Part shown: piece after piece, positions 8,382-19,812 of the stretch
Numbering within the stretch: the first letter of the stretch is position 1
How the letters are laid out: every line of letters starts with the position of its first letter
From: Methyloversatilis discipulorum
Lineage (GTDB): Bacteria > Pseudomonadota > Gammaproteobacteria > Burkholderiales > Rhodocyclaceae
NCBI RefSeq assembly: GCF_000385375.1
Contig: NZ_ARVV01000001.1
Location: forward strand, 2,728,001 to 2,792,000
Direction: 5' to 3'
DNA: 64,000 bases
Made by a program: the position numbers and the translations under genes
The notes under the pieces: model-generated
The model's input: only the letters and a program-made list of their open reading frames with translations
Told to the model about the DNA's origin: nothing
Database searches by the model: none

Positions 8382-9011
8382 ATGACGATGATCAAGGACA
8401 AGCCGGTCACCACCTTCCTCGACGAGCTCGCCTCCAGCGCGCCGACACCGGGCGGCGGCAGTGCCGCTGCCATCATGGGCGGCATGGGCGCGGCGCTGGT
8501 CAGCATGGTGTGCAACCTGACCATCGGCAAGAAGGCCTACGTCGAAGTCGAAGGCGAAATGAAGGATCTGCTGGCCAAGGCGGAAGCGCTGCGCGCCCAG
8601 CTGACCGACTTCATCCGCGCCGACGTCGAAGCCTTCGACGGCCTGATGGCCGCCTACGGTCTGCCGAAAGACACCGACGAGCAGAAGGCCGCCCGTTCGG
8701 CCGCGATCCAGGACGGTCTGAAGAAGGCCACCGACGCACCGCTGGCCTGCGCCCGCGCCTGCGCCGACGTGATCGCGCTGTCGCTGGTCGCTGCCGAGAA
8801 GGGCAACAAGAACGTCGTATCGGACGCCGGTGTCGCCGCTCTGGCCGCCGTCGCCGCGCTGCGTTCGGCTGCGCTGAACGTCGACATCAACGTGCCCAGC
8901 ATCAAGGACGCCGATTTCGCCGCTTCGCGCCGCGCAGAAACAGACGCCCTGCTGGCCAAGTGGGTGGCCGAGGCTGACCGAGTCGTCGAAGTTGTGAAGA
9001 GCAAGCTCTGA
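8382..9011 (+). CDS. fchA: Methenyltetrahydrofolate cyclohydrolase
   Basis: A 209-aa member of the cyclodeaminase/cyclohydrolase family (FTCD_C fold), interconverting methenyl-H4F and formyl-H4F in the C1 assimilation branch. The glycine-rich N-terminal ASSAPTPGGGSAAAI segment is diagnostic, followed by a helical bundle with repeated KKATDAPLACARAC-like alanine-rich helices. It starts 3 bp after mtdA, so translation is probably coupled. It is the last gene of the serine-cycle operon and is followed by a strong terminator. Confidence 0.95.
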   Translation: MTMIKDKPVTTFLDELASSAPTPGGGSAAAIMGGMGAALVSMVCNLTIGKKAYVEVEGEMKDLLAKAEALRAQLTDFIRADVEAFDGLMAAYGLPKDTDEQKAARSAAIQDGLKKATDAPLACARACADVIALSLVAAEKGNKNVVSDAGVAALAAVAALRSAALNVDINVPSIKDADFAASRRAETDALLAKWVAEADRVVEVVKSKL

Positions 9012-9033
9012 CCCGCCTGCTCGGCATCTTCAG

Positions 9034-9057
9034 GGGCGCCTGCGGGCGCCCTTTTTT
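9034..9057 (+). terminator. Rho-independent terminator of the serine-cycle operon
   Basis: GGGCGCC-TGCG-GGCGCCC forms a perfect 7-bp stem followed by TTTTTT, 22 bp after the fchA stop. It is oriented to stop rightward transcription. Confidence 0.9.
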
Positions 9058-9077
9058 CGTTCAGCACACGCGTGCGC

Positions 9078-9344
9078 CTACTGCTGCGCCTGGATCTGCG
9101 CCTGCACCCGGTTCAGCCATTCGCGCATCGTCGCCAGCAGTTCGCCCTGACTGAACGAACAGCTTTCGCCGGAAAACAGCCGCGCCGATTCGAGCCGCAT
9201 CAGCAGGCCGTCGAGCACCTCGCGCCATTTGGCGGGAAGCGCCGCATCATCCACACCATGGCGACGCCAGATGGCGATCAGCGCATCCATGTCGATACGC
9301 CCTGCTTCGAAATCGGCCAGCGAACGGCCCAGTGCTTCGTTCAT
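9078..9344 (-). CDS. Small acidic protein of unknown function
   Basis: An 88-aa protein (MNEALGRSLADFEAGRIDMD...) read toward the serine-cycle terminator. I do not recognise it. The start is supported by an AAAGGA ribosome site 7-8 nt before the ATG. The sequence is charged and amphipathic with several predicted helices, one cysteine, and no membrane segment or signal peptide. It ends in a Gln-rich helix. It converges on fchA and diverges from the gamma-carbonic anhydrase gene. It could be a small helical binding protein, but the sequence gives no direct hint. Confidence 0.7.
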   Translation of the reverse strand: MNEALGRSLADFEAGRIDMDALIAIWRRHGVDDAALPAKWREVLDGLLMRLESARLFSGESCSFSQGELLATMREWLNRVQAQIQAQQ

Positions 9345-9485
9345 CGCTATCCTTTCCCATGTCGGAACAAGCGTTCCCGCGGCCTGCCGCTTGCGCCGGT
9401 ACCAAGGCATGCGCGTACAATCGCGACCCTGGTTGCATTGCACAATAATTCGCCCGACCGACGGTCGCGGCAGCCGGGAGTCCGC

Positions 9486-10016
9486 ATGAGTCTGTACGCC
9501 CTCGACGGCAAGACACCTGTCGTCCATTCCAGCACCTGGATCGCGCCCAGCGCGAGCATCATCGGCGACGCCGAACTGAAGGCGGACACCAGCGTGTGGT
9601 TCGGTGCGGTCATCCGCGCCGACAACGACCACATCTCGATCGGCGAGCGCTCGAATGTACAGGATGGCGCGGTGCTGCACATCGACGACGGTGTGCCGCT
9701 GACCATAGGCACCGACGTGACCATAGGCCATCACGCGATGCTGCACGGCTGCACGGTGGGCGACGGCTCGCTGGTCGGCATCCACGCCGTCATCCTCAAC
9801 CGCGTCGTGATCGGTCGCAACTGCCTGATCGGCGCCAATGCGCTGATTCCGGAGGGCCGCGTCATTCCCGACCGCTCCCTGGTGCTCGGCTCGCCCGGCC
9901 GCGTGGTGCGCCAGCTCACCGACGAAGAGGTCGAGGGACTGATGCGCAGCGCCGCCGGCTATGTCGACAAGTCGCGCCTGTACCGCGACAGTCTGCAGGC
10001 CGTCCCCAGAGACTGA
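9486..10016 (+). CDS. Gamma-carbonic anhydrase family protein (YrdA/PaaY-like)
   Basis: A 176-aa left-handed beta-helix protein with repeated hexapeptides (IGDAEL, ISIGER, VTIGHH, VVIGRN). Likely metal-ligand histidines are His65 (AVLHID), His82 and His87 (GHHAMLHGC). The family includes authentic zinc or iron carbonic anhydrases and inactive trimeric paralogues, so bicarbonate supply is plausible rather than shown. The ATG at 9486 follows GGGAG. It lies 0.5 kb past the serine-cycle operon, whose partner ppc consumes bicarbonate. A second, unrelated beta-class enzyme is encoded at 35310. Confidence 0.88.
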   Translation: MSLYALDGKTPVVHSSTWIAPSASIIGDAELKADTSVWFGAVIRADNDHISIGERSNVQDGAVLHIDDGVPLTIGTDVTIGHHAMLHGCTVGDGSLVGIHAVILNRVVIGRNCLIGANALIPEGRVIPDRSLVLGSPGRVVRQLTDEEVEGLMRSAAGYVDKSRLYRDSLQAVPRD

Positions 10017-10082
10017 CGTACCCTTCAGCACGGCGCGCGGGCGGTCGTTATCCCGGTGAACCACCGACATCGGGAGACCGCA

Positions 10083-10292
10083 ATGACCCAGCGCACCCAC
10101 TTCTTCTTCACCGGCGCCCACGTACTGCCGGCCGTCATGCTGGCCGCCAGCGGCGAAACCACCGTGATGGCGGTGCTGACCTATCTGGCGCTGCTCGGCG
10201 TCGCACTGCTGTCGGCGATGGGCGAAGAGCACGCCCGCGTGCCGGTGCGCATCGAGGCCGACGAAGAGCGGGACATCCACCGTCGCCGCTGA
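10083..10292 (+). CDS. Small single-span membrane protein
   Basis: A 69-aa protein with a hydrophobic helix at roughly residues 14-46 and a charged C-terminus rich in Glu and Arg (EEHARVPVRIEADEERD). The start is supported by GGGAGA 7 nt upstream of the ATG. I do not recognise the family. It lies between the gamma-carbonic anhydrase gene and a SIMPL protein gene, all on the same strand with short gaps. It could be a small envelope protein. Confidence 0.6.
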   Translation: MTQRTHFFFTGAHVLPAVMLAASGETTVMAVLTYLALLGVALLSAMGEEHARVPVRIEADEERDIHRRR

Positions 10293-10341
10293 AATCCCCG
10301 GCCGCTATACTCCCGTCGTCATGACGATTGCGGGAGCACAA

Positions 10342-11043
10342 ATGAAATACCCCCTCTGGCTGCTGCTTGCAGCCTGCGTGTCCGGCGCGAATGCGGCCGA
10401 ACCGTCTGCCGCGCGGCGCGAAGGCATCGTGGTGGACCTGAACGCCGAAGCGTCCCGTCTCGCACCGAACGACCTCGCGCGCGCCCAGGCCTACATCGAA
10501 CTGGGCGATACCACGCCCGGACCGCTGGCGAAGAAGGTGAATGCGGCGATGCAGTCCGCCCTCGCCACCACCAAGCCCTACACCAGCGTGAAGGTGCGCA
10601 GCGGCAACACCTCGACCTATCCGGTCTACAGCAAGAACGGCCGCACCATCGAAAGCTGGCGCATGCGCTCGGAACTGCTGCTGGAATCGAAGGACCAAGC
10701 CGCGCTGTCCGAACTGCTGGGCAAGCTGCAGACGCAGCTTGCGGTCGGCCAGCTGACGCTGGAGCCGAGCGAGGACACCGCGCGCGAAGCAGAGAATGCC
10801 GCGATCGGCGACGCCATCGCCGCCTTCAACGCACGCGCGAAGATCGTCGCCGCGTCGCTCGGCGGCAACTGGCGCGTGCTGCACATGAATGTGAACAACA
10901 CCTCCGGCATGCCGCCGCCGCGCCCGCTGATGCGCAGCAAGGTGGCGATGGCCGAAGCAGCGATGGCCGACATGCCGGTGGAGGCCGGCGAATCGCGCGT
11001 CAGCGTAAACATCAGCGGACAGATCGAGATTGACCGCAAGTAA
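10342..11043 (+). CDS. SIMPL-domain (DUF541) periplasmic protein
   Basis: A 233-aa protein with a signal peptide (MKYPLWLLLAACVSGANA, cleavage before AEPS) and a SIMPL/DUF541 fold. Signs of the fold are the N-terminal strand with conserved Leu and Asp, the TSTYPVYSKNGRTIESW segment, and the C-terminal VSVNISGQIEI strand. It is longer on the N-terminal side than some relatives. SIMPL proteins are periplasmic or membrane-associated with poorly defined roles; E. coli YggE has been linked to stress. The ATG at 10342 follows CGGGAG. Its last codons overlap the next gene by 14 bp. Confidence 0.82.
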   Translation: MKYPLWLLLAACVSGANAAEPSAARREGIVVDLNAEASRLAPNDLARAQAYIELGDTTPGPLAKKVNAAMQSALATTKPYTSVKVRSGNTSTYPVYSKNGRTIESWRMRSELLLESKDQAALSELLGKLQTQLAVGQLTLEPSEDTAREAENAAIGDAIAAFNARAKIVAASLGGNWRVLHMNVNNTSGMPPPRPLMRSKVAMAEAAMADMPVEAGESRVSVNISGQIEIDRK

Positions 11044-11578
11044 GCAGGCACTCACGCTCACCGCCGCGCTGCTGCTGGCAGGCTGCGGCACGCTGCCGGC
11101 GCCGGCGCCCGATGTGCCGGCCTCGCCGCAGCCGCCTGTCGTACAGACACCGGCACCCGCACCGACGACGGCCCTGCAACTGGCCGACGACACCCACGCG
11201 CAGGACGCGGTGATCTATGCGCTCGGGCTGATCGGCAACCAGTACCGATTCGGCGGTCGCAACCCGGACAGCGGGGTGGACTGCAGTGGCATGGTGAGCT
11301 GGATCTTCGAACAGGTGGCCGGCATACGCCTGCCGCACAACGCGGCACAGATCGCCCGCCTGGCGCGACCGGTCGATCGCGCGTCGCTGCAGCCGGGCGA
11401 TCTGGTGTTCTTCAACACCAGCGGCAAGCCGCATTCACATATGGGCATTTACGCTGGCGAGGGGCGCTTCATCCACGCACCGAGCACGCGCGGCAAGTAT
11501 GTGCGCACCGATGCGCTGGACAGCGGCTGGTTCGCCGCGCGTATCAGCGGACTGCGCACGCTGCGTCGCGACGTCTGA
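11030..11578 (+). CDS. NlpC/P60 family lipoprotein peptidase
   Basis: A 182-aa lipoprotein with lipobox LLLAGC (Cys19), a Pro/Ala-rich linker to about residue 50 and an NlpC/P60 cysteine peptidase domain. The catalytic set is visible: Cys85 in GVDCSGMV, His137 in HSHMGIY and His149 in FIHAPS. Such enzymes cut peptide stems of peptidoglycan. The only start that keeps the lipobox is TTG at 11030, which overlaps the SIMPL gene end by 14 bp and suggests translational coupling. E. coli Spr/MepS is the closest familiar architecture. Confidence 0.88.
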   Translation: MTASKQALTLTAALLLAGCGTLPAPAPDVPASPQPPVVQTPAPAPTTALQLADDTHAQDAVIYALGLIGNQYRFGGRNPDSGVDCSGMVSWIFEQVAGIRLPHNAAQIARLARPVDRASLQPGDLVFFNTSGKPHSHMGIYAGEGRFIHAPSTRGKYVRTDALDSGWFAARISGLRTLRRDV

Positions 11579-11609
11579 AGGAAATCCTGAGGGGCTCGCC
11601 TGACGGCAG

Positions 11610-11897
11610 TCAGGGCTTGTTGCTGCGCGGCACCTGCACGAACACCTCGCCCGGCTTGACCAGGCCCAGTTCGACGCGGGCACGCTCCTCGACCGCGTCG
11701 AAACCGGTCTTGAGGTCTTTCACATCCGCCTCCAGCGCGACGTTGCGCGCTTCGAGCCGGGTGTTGAGCGCGCGCTGCGCTTCCAGCGCACGCTCGGCTT
11801 CCCATGCCTGCAGCCACCCGCCCTTGCCGAGCCAGAGCGGGTACTGCAGCGCGGCGATCAGCGCCACCAGCAACAAGGACGGCCAGTGGCGGACCAT
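11610..11897 (-). CDS. ftsB: Cell division protein FtsB
   Basis: A 95-aa bitopic membrane protein with an N-terminal transmembrane helix (about residues 6-22, LLLVALIAALQYPLW). A coiled coil at about 30-70 follows, then the FtsB-type segment AVEERARVELGLVKPGEVF. It forms the divisome FtsQ-FtsB-FtsL complex at the septum. It lies 18 bp downstream of eno on the same strand, the usual eno-ftsB pairing in proteobacteria. Confidence 0.94.
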   Translation of the reverse strand: MVRHWPSLLLVALIAALQYPLWLGKGGWLQAWEAERALEAQRALNTRLEARNVALEADVKDLKTGFDAVEERARVELGLVKPGEVFVQVPRSNKP

Positions 11898-11915
11898 GAT
11901 CGCCGACCTGCCCGC

Positions 11916-13217
<1,302 letters not shown>

Positions 13218-13261
13218 TCAGTAAATTTATTGAATTCGAATTTTGATCGTGTCCCGCGCCA

Positions 13262-14104
13262 TCAGGCGAAAGCGGATTCGAGGAATCCGTGCTTCTTCGT
13301 GACGGCGTCGAGGTCGCGCAGCTGGGTCAGCAGCGCTTCCATCATAGGCAGCGGCCAGGCATTGGGGCCGTCCGACATCGCCTTCTCGGGATTCGGATGG
13401 GTTTCCATGAACAGGCCGGCGATGCCCACGGCTACCGCGGCACGCGCCAGCACCGGCACGAACTCGCGCTGACCGCCGGAGCTGCTGCCCTGCCCGCCCG
13501 GCAGCTGCACCGAATGCGTCGCGTCGAACACGACCGGGCAGTCGGTGTTGCGCATGATGGCCAGCGAGCGCATGTCGGACACGAGGTTGTTGTAGCCGAA
13601 GGAGGCGCCGCGCTCGCACACCATGATGGTGTCCGCGCCGCCGTTCGCTTCCTTCGCCTTGTCGACCACGTTCTTCATGTCGCCCGGCGCCATGAACTGG
13701 CCCTTCTTGATGTTCACCGGCTTGCCGGTGGCGGCGCAGGCGTGGATGAAGTCGGTCTGGCGGCACAGGAAGGCCGGCGTCTGCAGCACATCGACGTACT
13801 GCGCGACGATGGGCGCCTCTTCGGCGGTGTGCACGTCGGTCAGCACTGGCACGTTCAGCTCGCGCTTCACGTCGGCCAGGATTTCCAGGCCCTTTTCCAT
13901 GCCCGGGCCGCGATAGCTCTTGCCCGAACTGCGGTTGGCCTTGTCGAAGGACGACTTGTAGATGAAGGGGATGCCCAGGCGGGCGGTGATTTCCTTCAGC
14001 TTGCCAGCCGTATCGAAGGCCATTTCGCGCGATTCGATCACGCAGGGGCCGGCGATCAGGAAGAAGGGCTGGTCGAGGCCGACGTCGAATCCGCACAGTT
14101 TCAT
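13262..14104 (-). CDS. kdsA: 3-deoxy-D-manno-octulosonate 8-phosphate synthase
   Basis: A 280-aa enzyme condensing phosphoenolpyruvate and arabinose-5-phosphate to KDO-8-phosphate for lipopolysaccharide core synthesis. The start [25 protein letters not shown] is typical, with [30 protein letters not shown] and [12 protein letters not shown] motifs of the family. It lacks the cysteine of metal-dependent types at the GPCVIES position in its usual context, but class assignment is not certain from sequence reading alone. It lies 10 bp after pyrG in a pyrG-kdsA-eno-ftsB run. Confidence 0.97.
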   Translation of the reverse strand: MKLCGFDVGLDQPFFLIAGPCVIESREMAFDTAGKLKEITARLGIPFIYKSSFDKANRSSGKSYRGPGMEKGLEILADVKRELNVPVLTDVHTAEEAPIVAQYVDVLQTPAFLCRQTDFIHACAATGKPVNIKKGQFMAPGDMKNVVDKAKEANGGADTIMVCERGASFGYNNLVSDMRSLAIMRNTDCPVVFDATHSVQLPGGQGSSSGGQREFVPVLARAAVAVGIAGLFMETHPNPEKAMSDGPNAWPLPMMEALLTQLRDLDAVTKKHGFLESAFA

Positions 14105-14114
14105 GGCGATCTCC

Positions 14115-15938
<1,824 letters not shown>

Positions 15939-16133
15939 TCAATCCGCTTCGTCTATCCAGGCCAGCTGGATGGCTTCCAGAATCTTTTCGCCGCAGCGGC
16001 TCTGATGGTCGTCGAAACCGGGCAGCGCCATTACCCACTCCATCAGGTCGGTGAAGCGCACGTACTGCGGATCGACGTCGGGCCGCGCCTCGGTCAGCGC
16101 AATCGCGATCTCGCGTGAATCAGTCCATTTCAT
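15939..16133 (-). CDS. iscX: Fe-S assembly protein IscX
   Basis: A 64-aa acidic winged-helix protein (MKWTDSREIAIALTEARPDVDP...), with the family motifs VRFTDLMEWVMALPGF and ILEAIQLAWIDE. IscX binds IscS and iron and modulates cluster assembly. It is the last gene of the isc operon, 5 bp after fdx, the standard position in E. coli and many betaproteobacteria. The 145-bp gap after it holds the pyrG promoter region. Confidence 0.95.
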   Translation of the reverse strand: MKWTDSREIAIALTEARPDVDPQYVRFTDLMEWVMALPGFDDHQSRCGEKILEAIQLAWIDEAD

Positions 16134-16138
16134 CGCTG

Positions 16139-16480
16139 TTACCTCTTTCCTTCACTGACCATGTTGATGGTGTATTTCGGAATCTCGACCACCAGCGGAG
16201 TGTCCGCCACCTCAGCCTGACAGGACAGGCGCGAGTTCGGCTCCAGGCCCCAGGCCTTGTCGAGCAGATCCTCTTCCAGTTCCTCGGCTGCCGCCAGGCT
16301 GTTGAAGCCCTCGCGCACGACGACGTGGCAGGTGGTGCAGGCGCAGGACTTCTCGCAGGCGTGCTCGATCTCGACGCCGTTGGCGAGCAGCGCGTCGCAG
16401 ATGGTGGTGCCGGGGGCGGCTTCGATCACTGCGCCCTCGGGGCACAGTTCGACATGGGGCAGTACGACGATCTGGGTCAT
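16139..16480 (-). CDS. fdx: ISC-type [2Fe-2S] ferredoxin
   Basis: A 113-aa adrenodoxin-type ferredoxin that donates electrons in Fe-S cluster assembly. The cluster ligands are visible in CEKSCACTTC (C-x5-C-x2-C), with the fourth Cys in RLSCQAEV. The start MTQIVVLPHVELCPEG is the usual Fdx N-terminus. It lies between hscA and iscX in the isc operon. Confidence 0.96.
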   Translation of the reverse strand: MTQIVVLPHVELCPEGAVIEAAPGTTICDALLANGVEIEHACEKSCACTTCHVVVREGFNSLAAAEELEEDLLDKAWGLEPNSRLSCQAEVADTPLVVEIPKYTINMVSEGKR

Positions 16481-16502
16481 GCGGGTCTCGGAATTCGGTT
16501 TC

Positions 16503-18365
16503 TTACAGTGATTCGACGCTGCGACCGGCCAGCGCACGCTGGATGCTGCGGTTCATGCGGCGGGCGGCGAACTCGTCGGTGCTGCGGCCTAGCGCGTCGA
16601 TCGCCTTCTTGATTGCGGGGGTGTCCTCGCCAGCGGCGGCGTTCGCCAGGTCGACCAGCACTGCGTCGATCGCGGCGCGTTCGGCCGGATCCAGCAGATC
16701 GCCGTCGGCGGCCAGCGCCGCGTGCGTCGCCTCGCCCAGACGCTGCGCCTCGACACGCTGTTCGGCCAGGGCGCGCGCGCTCATGTCTTCCTGCGCGTGC
16801 TCGAAGCCCTCGCGCAGCATGCGCGTGACTTCATCGTCGCCCAGGCCGTAGCTCGGCTTGACCTCGATGCGCGCCTCGATGCCGGTGCCCATCTCGCGCG
16901 CCGAAACACTGAGCAATCCGTCGGCGTCGACCTGGAAACTGACACGGATGCGCGCCGCGCCGGCCACCATGGCCGGAATGCCGCGCAGTTCGAAGCGGGC
17001 CAGCGAACGGCAGTCGGACACGCGCTCGCGTTCGCCCTGCACGACGTGGATGGCCATCGCCGTCTGGCCGTCCTTGAACGTGGTGAATTCCTGCGCGCGC
17101 GCAGTCGGAATCGTCGAATTGCGCGGAATGATCTTCTCGACCAGCCCGCCCATCGTTTCCAGTCCAAGCGACAGCGGAATCACGTCGAGCAGCAGCCAGT
17201 CCTCGTCGGCGCTGCGGTTGCCCGCGAGCACATTGGCCTGGATGGCGGCGCCGATGGCGACCACCTTGTCCGGGTCGAGATTGGTCAGCGGCTCCTGGCC
17301 GAAGAACTCACCCACCGCACGCTGCACGTGCGGCATGCGGGTGGCGCCGCCGACCATCACGACGCCCTTGACGTCTTCCGGCGACAGACCGGCGTCGCGC
17401 AATGCCTTGCGGGTCGGCGCCAGCGTCTTTTCCACCAGCTTCTTCGTCATGTCGGCGAAAGCATCGCGCGTCAGTGTGACGTCGATCTCCTCGCCACCGC
17501 TCAACTTGAGGCCGATGTGCACCGCATCCTGTGCGGAGAGCACTTCCTTGGCGCGACGCGCTTCCATGTACAGCGTGCGCATGTCCTCCAGCCCCGGCGG
17601 GCCGATGCGCGACGCTTCGATCAGCCAGCAATAGACGCGATGGTCGAAGTCGTCGCCGCCGAGCGCGGCGTCACCGCTGGTCGCCAGCACTTCGAACACG
17701 CCACGCGACAGCTTCAGGATCGATATGTCGAAGGTGCCACCGCCGAGGTCATAGACCGCGTAGATGCCCTCCGAGGCATTGTCGAGGCCGTAGGCGATGG
17801 CGGCGGCGGTCGGCTCGTTCAGCAGGCGCAGCACTTCGAGGCCAGCCACACGCGCCGCGTCCTTGGTCGCCTGACGCTGGGCGTCATCAAAATAGGCGGG
17901 CACCGTAATGACGGCGCCAGTCAGCGTACCGCCCAGGCTGGCTTCGGCGCGCTCACGCAGTGTGCGCAGGATGTCGGCCGACACTTCGACCGGGCTTTTC
18001 GCACCCTGCGCCGTACGCAGGCGAACCATGCCCGGCGCGTCCTCGAACACATAGGGCATCGACTCGACGTGCGCGACGTCGGCCAGACCGCGCCCCATGA
18101 AACGCTTGACCGAGGCAATGGTGTTGCGCGGATCCTGCGCCTGCGCCGCCTGTGCGGCGTGGCCGACGACAGTGCGACCGTCGGCGAAATAGCGCACGAC
18201 CGAGGGCAGCAGCGCGCGACCGTTCTCGTCGTTCAGCACCACCGGCACGCTGTTGCGTACGGTGGCGACCAGTGAATTCGTGGTGCCCAGATCTATGCCC
18301 ACAGCCAGCCGGTGCTGGTGCGGCGCGGTGGATTCGCCGGGTTCGGCGATCTGCAGCAGGGCCAT
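16503..18365 (-). CDS. hscA: Fe-S assembly Hsp70 chaperone HscA
   Basis: A 620-aa specialised DnaK homologue that, with HscB, acts on IscU to release clusters. The N-terminal ATPase domain shows [12 protein letters not shown] and the [14 protein letters not shown] phosphate loop; the substrate domain follows from about residue 390. Its ATG overlaps the hscB stop by one base (TGATG), indicating translational coupling. fdx lies 22 bp downstream. Confidence 0.97.
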   Translation of the reverse strand: MALLQIAEPGESTAPHQHRLAVGIDLGTTNSLVATVRNSVPVVLNDENGRALLPSVVRYFADGRTVVGHAAQAAQAQDPRNTIASVKRFMGRGLADVAHVESMPYVFEDAPGMVRLRTAQGAKSPVEVSADILRTLRERAEASLGGTLTGAVITVPAYFDDAQRQATKDAARVAGLEVLRLLNEPTAAAIAYGLDNASEGIYAVYDLGGGTFDISILKLSRGVFEVLATSGDAALGGDDFDHRVYCWLIEASRIGPPGLEDMRTLYMEARRAKEVLSAQDAVHIGLKLSGGEEIDVTLTRDAFADMTKKLVEKTLAPTRKALRDAGLSPEDVKGVVMVGGATRMPHVQRAVGEFFGQEPLTNLDPDKVVAIGAAIQANVLAGNRSADEDWLLLDVIPLSLGLETMGGLVEKIIPRNSTIPTARAQEFTTFKDGQTAMAIHVVQGERERVSDCRSLARFELRGIPAMVAGAARIRVSFQVDADGLLSVSAREMGTGIEARIEVKPSYGLGDDEVTRMLREGFEHAQEDMSARALAEQRVEAQRLGEATHAALAADGDLLDPAERAAIDAVLVDLANAAAGEDTPAIKKAIDALGRSTDEFAARRMNRSIQRALAGRSVESL

Positions 18366-18925
18366 CAGTTTTCCAGTGTTTCGTGTGCCTCGGCGATGTC
18401 CTCGCCGAGCTTCGCGATGAACATCATGCGACGCACGGTGGCGGCAGCCGCAGCCCTGTCGTGGTCGACATCAAGCTGGCGGGCCAGCAGCGTTTCGGCA
18501 TCGCGGCGAGCCTGGCGCAGATTGCGCGCCAGTGCGTCCAGCGCATCGACGTCACGCGCGTCGCGCGCCTCGTCCAGCGCCTCGCGCCATTCCATCTGCT
18601 GCATCAGGAAGTCAGCTGGCATCGCCGTGTTGTTCTCGGCGCCGACATCGATGCCTTCCAGTTCCAGCAGATAGCGCGCGCGCGACAGCGACGAGCGCAG
18701 CAGCCGGTAACCTTCGTTGATGCGCGTGGCCCACTGCATCGACAGCCGGCGCTCCTGTTCCGCACGGTGCGCGTGGCGGTCAGGGTGCGCCGCCGACTGC
18801 AGCTCGTGGTAACGCGATTCGAGCGCGCGTTCGTCGATCTCGAAGCGGCGCGGCAGACCGAACAGCGCGAAGTGATCGCGGCTGAACAGATCGGCTTCGG
18901 GCAGCAGGCCGGTGGACTCAGACAT
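18365..18925 (-). CDS. hscB: Fe-S assembly J-protein HscB
   Basis: A 186-aa co-chaperone with an N-terminal J domain (HPD at residues 47-49, AAHPDRHA) and a C-terminal helical IscU-binding domain. It delivers IscU to HscA and stimulates ATP hydrolysis. Its start overlaps the 3' end of iscA by 8 bp and its stop overlaps hscA by 1 bp. It lacks the zinc cysteines seen in eukaryotic HscB. Confidence 0.96.
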   Translation of the reverse strand: MSESTGLLPEADLFSRDHFALFGLPRRFEIDERALESRYHELQSAAHPDRHAHRAEQERRLSMQWATRINEGYRLLRSSLSRARYLLELEGIDVGAENNTAMPADFLMQQMEWREALDEARDARDVDALDALARNLRQARRDAETLLARQLDVDHDRAAAAATVRRMMFIAKLGEDIAEAHETLEN

Positions 18926-19241
18926 TGAAGCTTTCGCCGCAGCCGCACTCGTCCTTCACGTTGGGGTTGTTGAACTTGAACCCCTCGTTCAGGCCTTCGC
19001 GCACGAAGTCCAGTTCGGTTCCTTCGAGGTAGGGCAGGCTTTTCGGGTCGATCAGTACCTTGACGCCATGGCTCTCGAAAATGAGATCGTCCGCCGCGAA
19101 GTCGTCGGCAAACTCAAGCTTGTAGGCCATGCCCGAACAGCCGCTGGTACGCACGCCAAGGCGCAGGCCGACACCGCGACCGCGCTTGGCGATGTAGTTG
19201 GCGACGTGCTTCGCCGCTTTCTCGCTCAGTGTGACACCCAT
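18918..19241 (-). CDS. iscA: Fe-S assembly A-type protein IscA
   Basis: A 107-aa A-type carrier with the three conserved cysteines: one in TSGCSGM and two in CGCGES near the C-terminus. The start [13 protein letters not shown] follows GAGGAAAC. It carries iron or clusters during assembly. It lies in the isc operon between iscU and hscB, with a 98-bp gap to iscU that contains a dispersed hairpin element. Confidence 0.96.
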   Translation of the reverse strand: MGVTLSEKAAKHVANYIAKRGRGVGLRLGVRTSGCSGMAYKLEFADDFAADDLIFESHGVKVLIDPKSLPYLEGTELDFVREGLNEGFKFNNPNVKDECGCGESFNV

Positions 19242-19269
19242 TTGCGTTTCCTCAGTTATCCGTAACGCC

Positions 19270-19337
19270 ACGTTCCTTCCGCCGGTCCGCCCCGAGGCGG
19301 CATAGCCTCGCGGACGAAGTGAGCGTCGGAGCTTTCG
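19270..19337. repeat. Dispersed intergenic hairpin element (copy 2, diverged)
   Basis: Lies in the iscU-iscA gap. It shares with the 2374-2456 element the module order CGGTCCGCCCCGAGGCGG ... GCGGACGAAGTGAGCGTC, in the same orientation relative to the flanking genes. Imperfect stems are present. It is not coding. Confidence 0.5.
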
Positions 19338-19339
19338 TT

Positions 19340-19747
19340 TCAGGCTGCGTCGGACTCCGGCGCAACGGCGCCGTGCTTCTTGCGGTAATCCTCGACCGCC
19401 GCCTTGATCGCATCTTCGGCGAGGATGGAGCAGTGGATCTTCACCGGCGGCAGTGCCAGTTCCTCGGCGATGGCGGTGTTCTTGATCTCCATCGCCTGGT
19501 CGAGCGTCTTGCCCTTGACCCATTCGGTCACCAGCGAACTCGACGCGATGGCCGAGCCGCAGCCGTAGGTCTTGAACTTGGCGTCCTCGATGATGCCGTC
19601 CGCGCCGACCTTGATCTGCAGCTTCATCACGTCGCCGCAGGCCGGCGCACCGACCATGCCGGTGCCGACGTCGTCGTCTTCCTTGCCGAAGGAGCCGACG
19701 TTGCGGGGGTTTTCGTAGTGGTCGAGCAGTTTGTCGCTATAGGCCAT
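19340..19747 (-). CDS. iscU: Fe-S cluster scaffold IscU
   Basis: A 135-aa scaffold on which IscS sulfur and iron form clusters. The three ligand cysteines are in [15 protein letters not shown] and IHCSILA. The HscA recognition motif LPPVK directly precedes the third. The start [19 protein letters not shown] is canonical. A GCGCC-TTCG-GGCGC hairpin lies in the 65-bp gap between it and iscS. Confidence 0.97.
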   Translation of the reverse strand: MAYSDKLLDHYENPRNVGSFGKEDDDVGTGMVGAPACGDVMKLQIKVGADGIIEDAKFKTYGCGSAIASSSLVTEWVKGKTLDQAMEIKNTAIAEELALPPVKIHCSILAEDAIKAAVEDYRKKHGAVAPESDAA

Positions 19748-19812
19748 GTCTTTCTCCTTGTCTTCCTGTCTGTCCCGGACGCGCCCGAAGGCGCCCCCTC
19801 AGTGGTCTGCGC

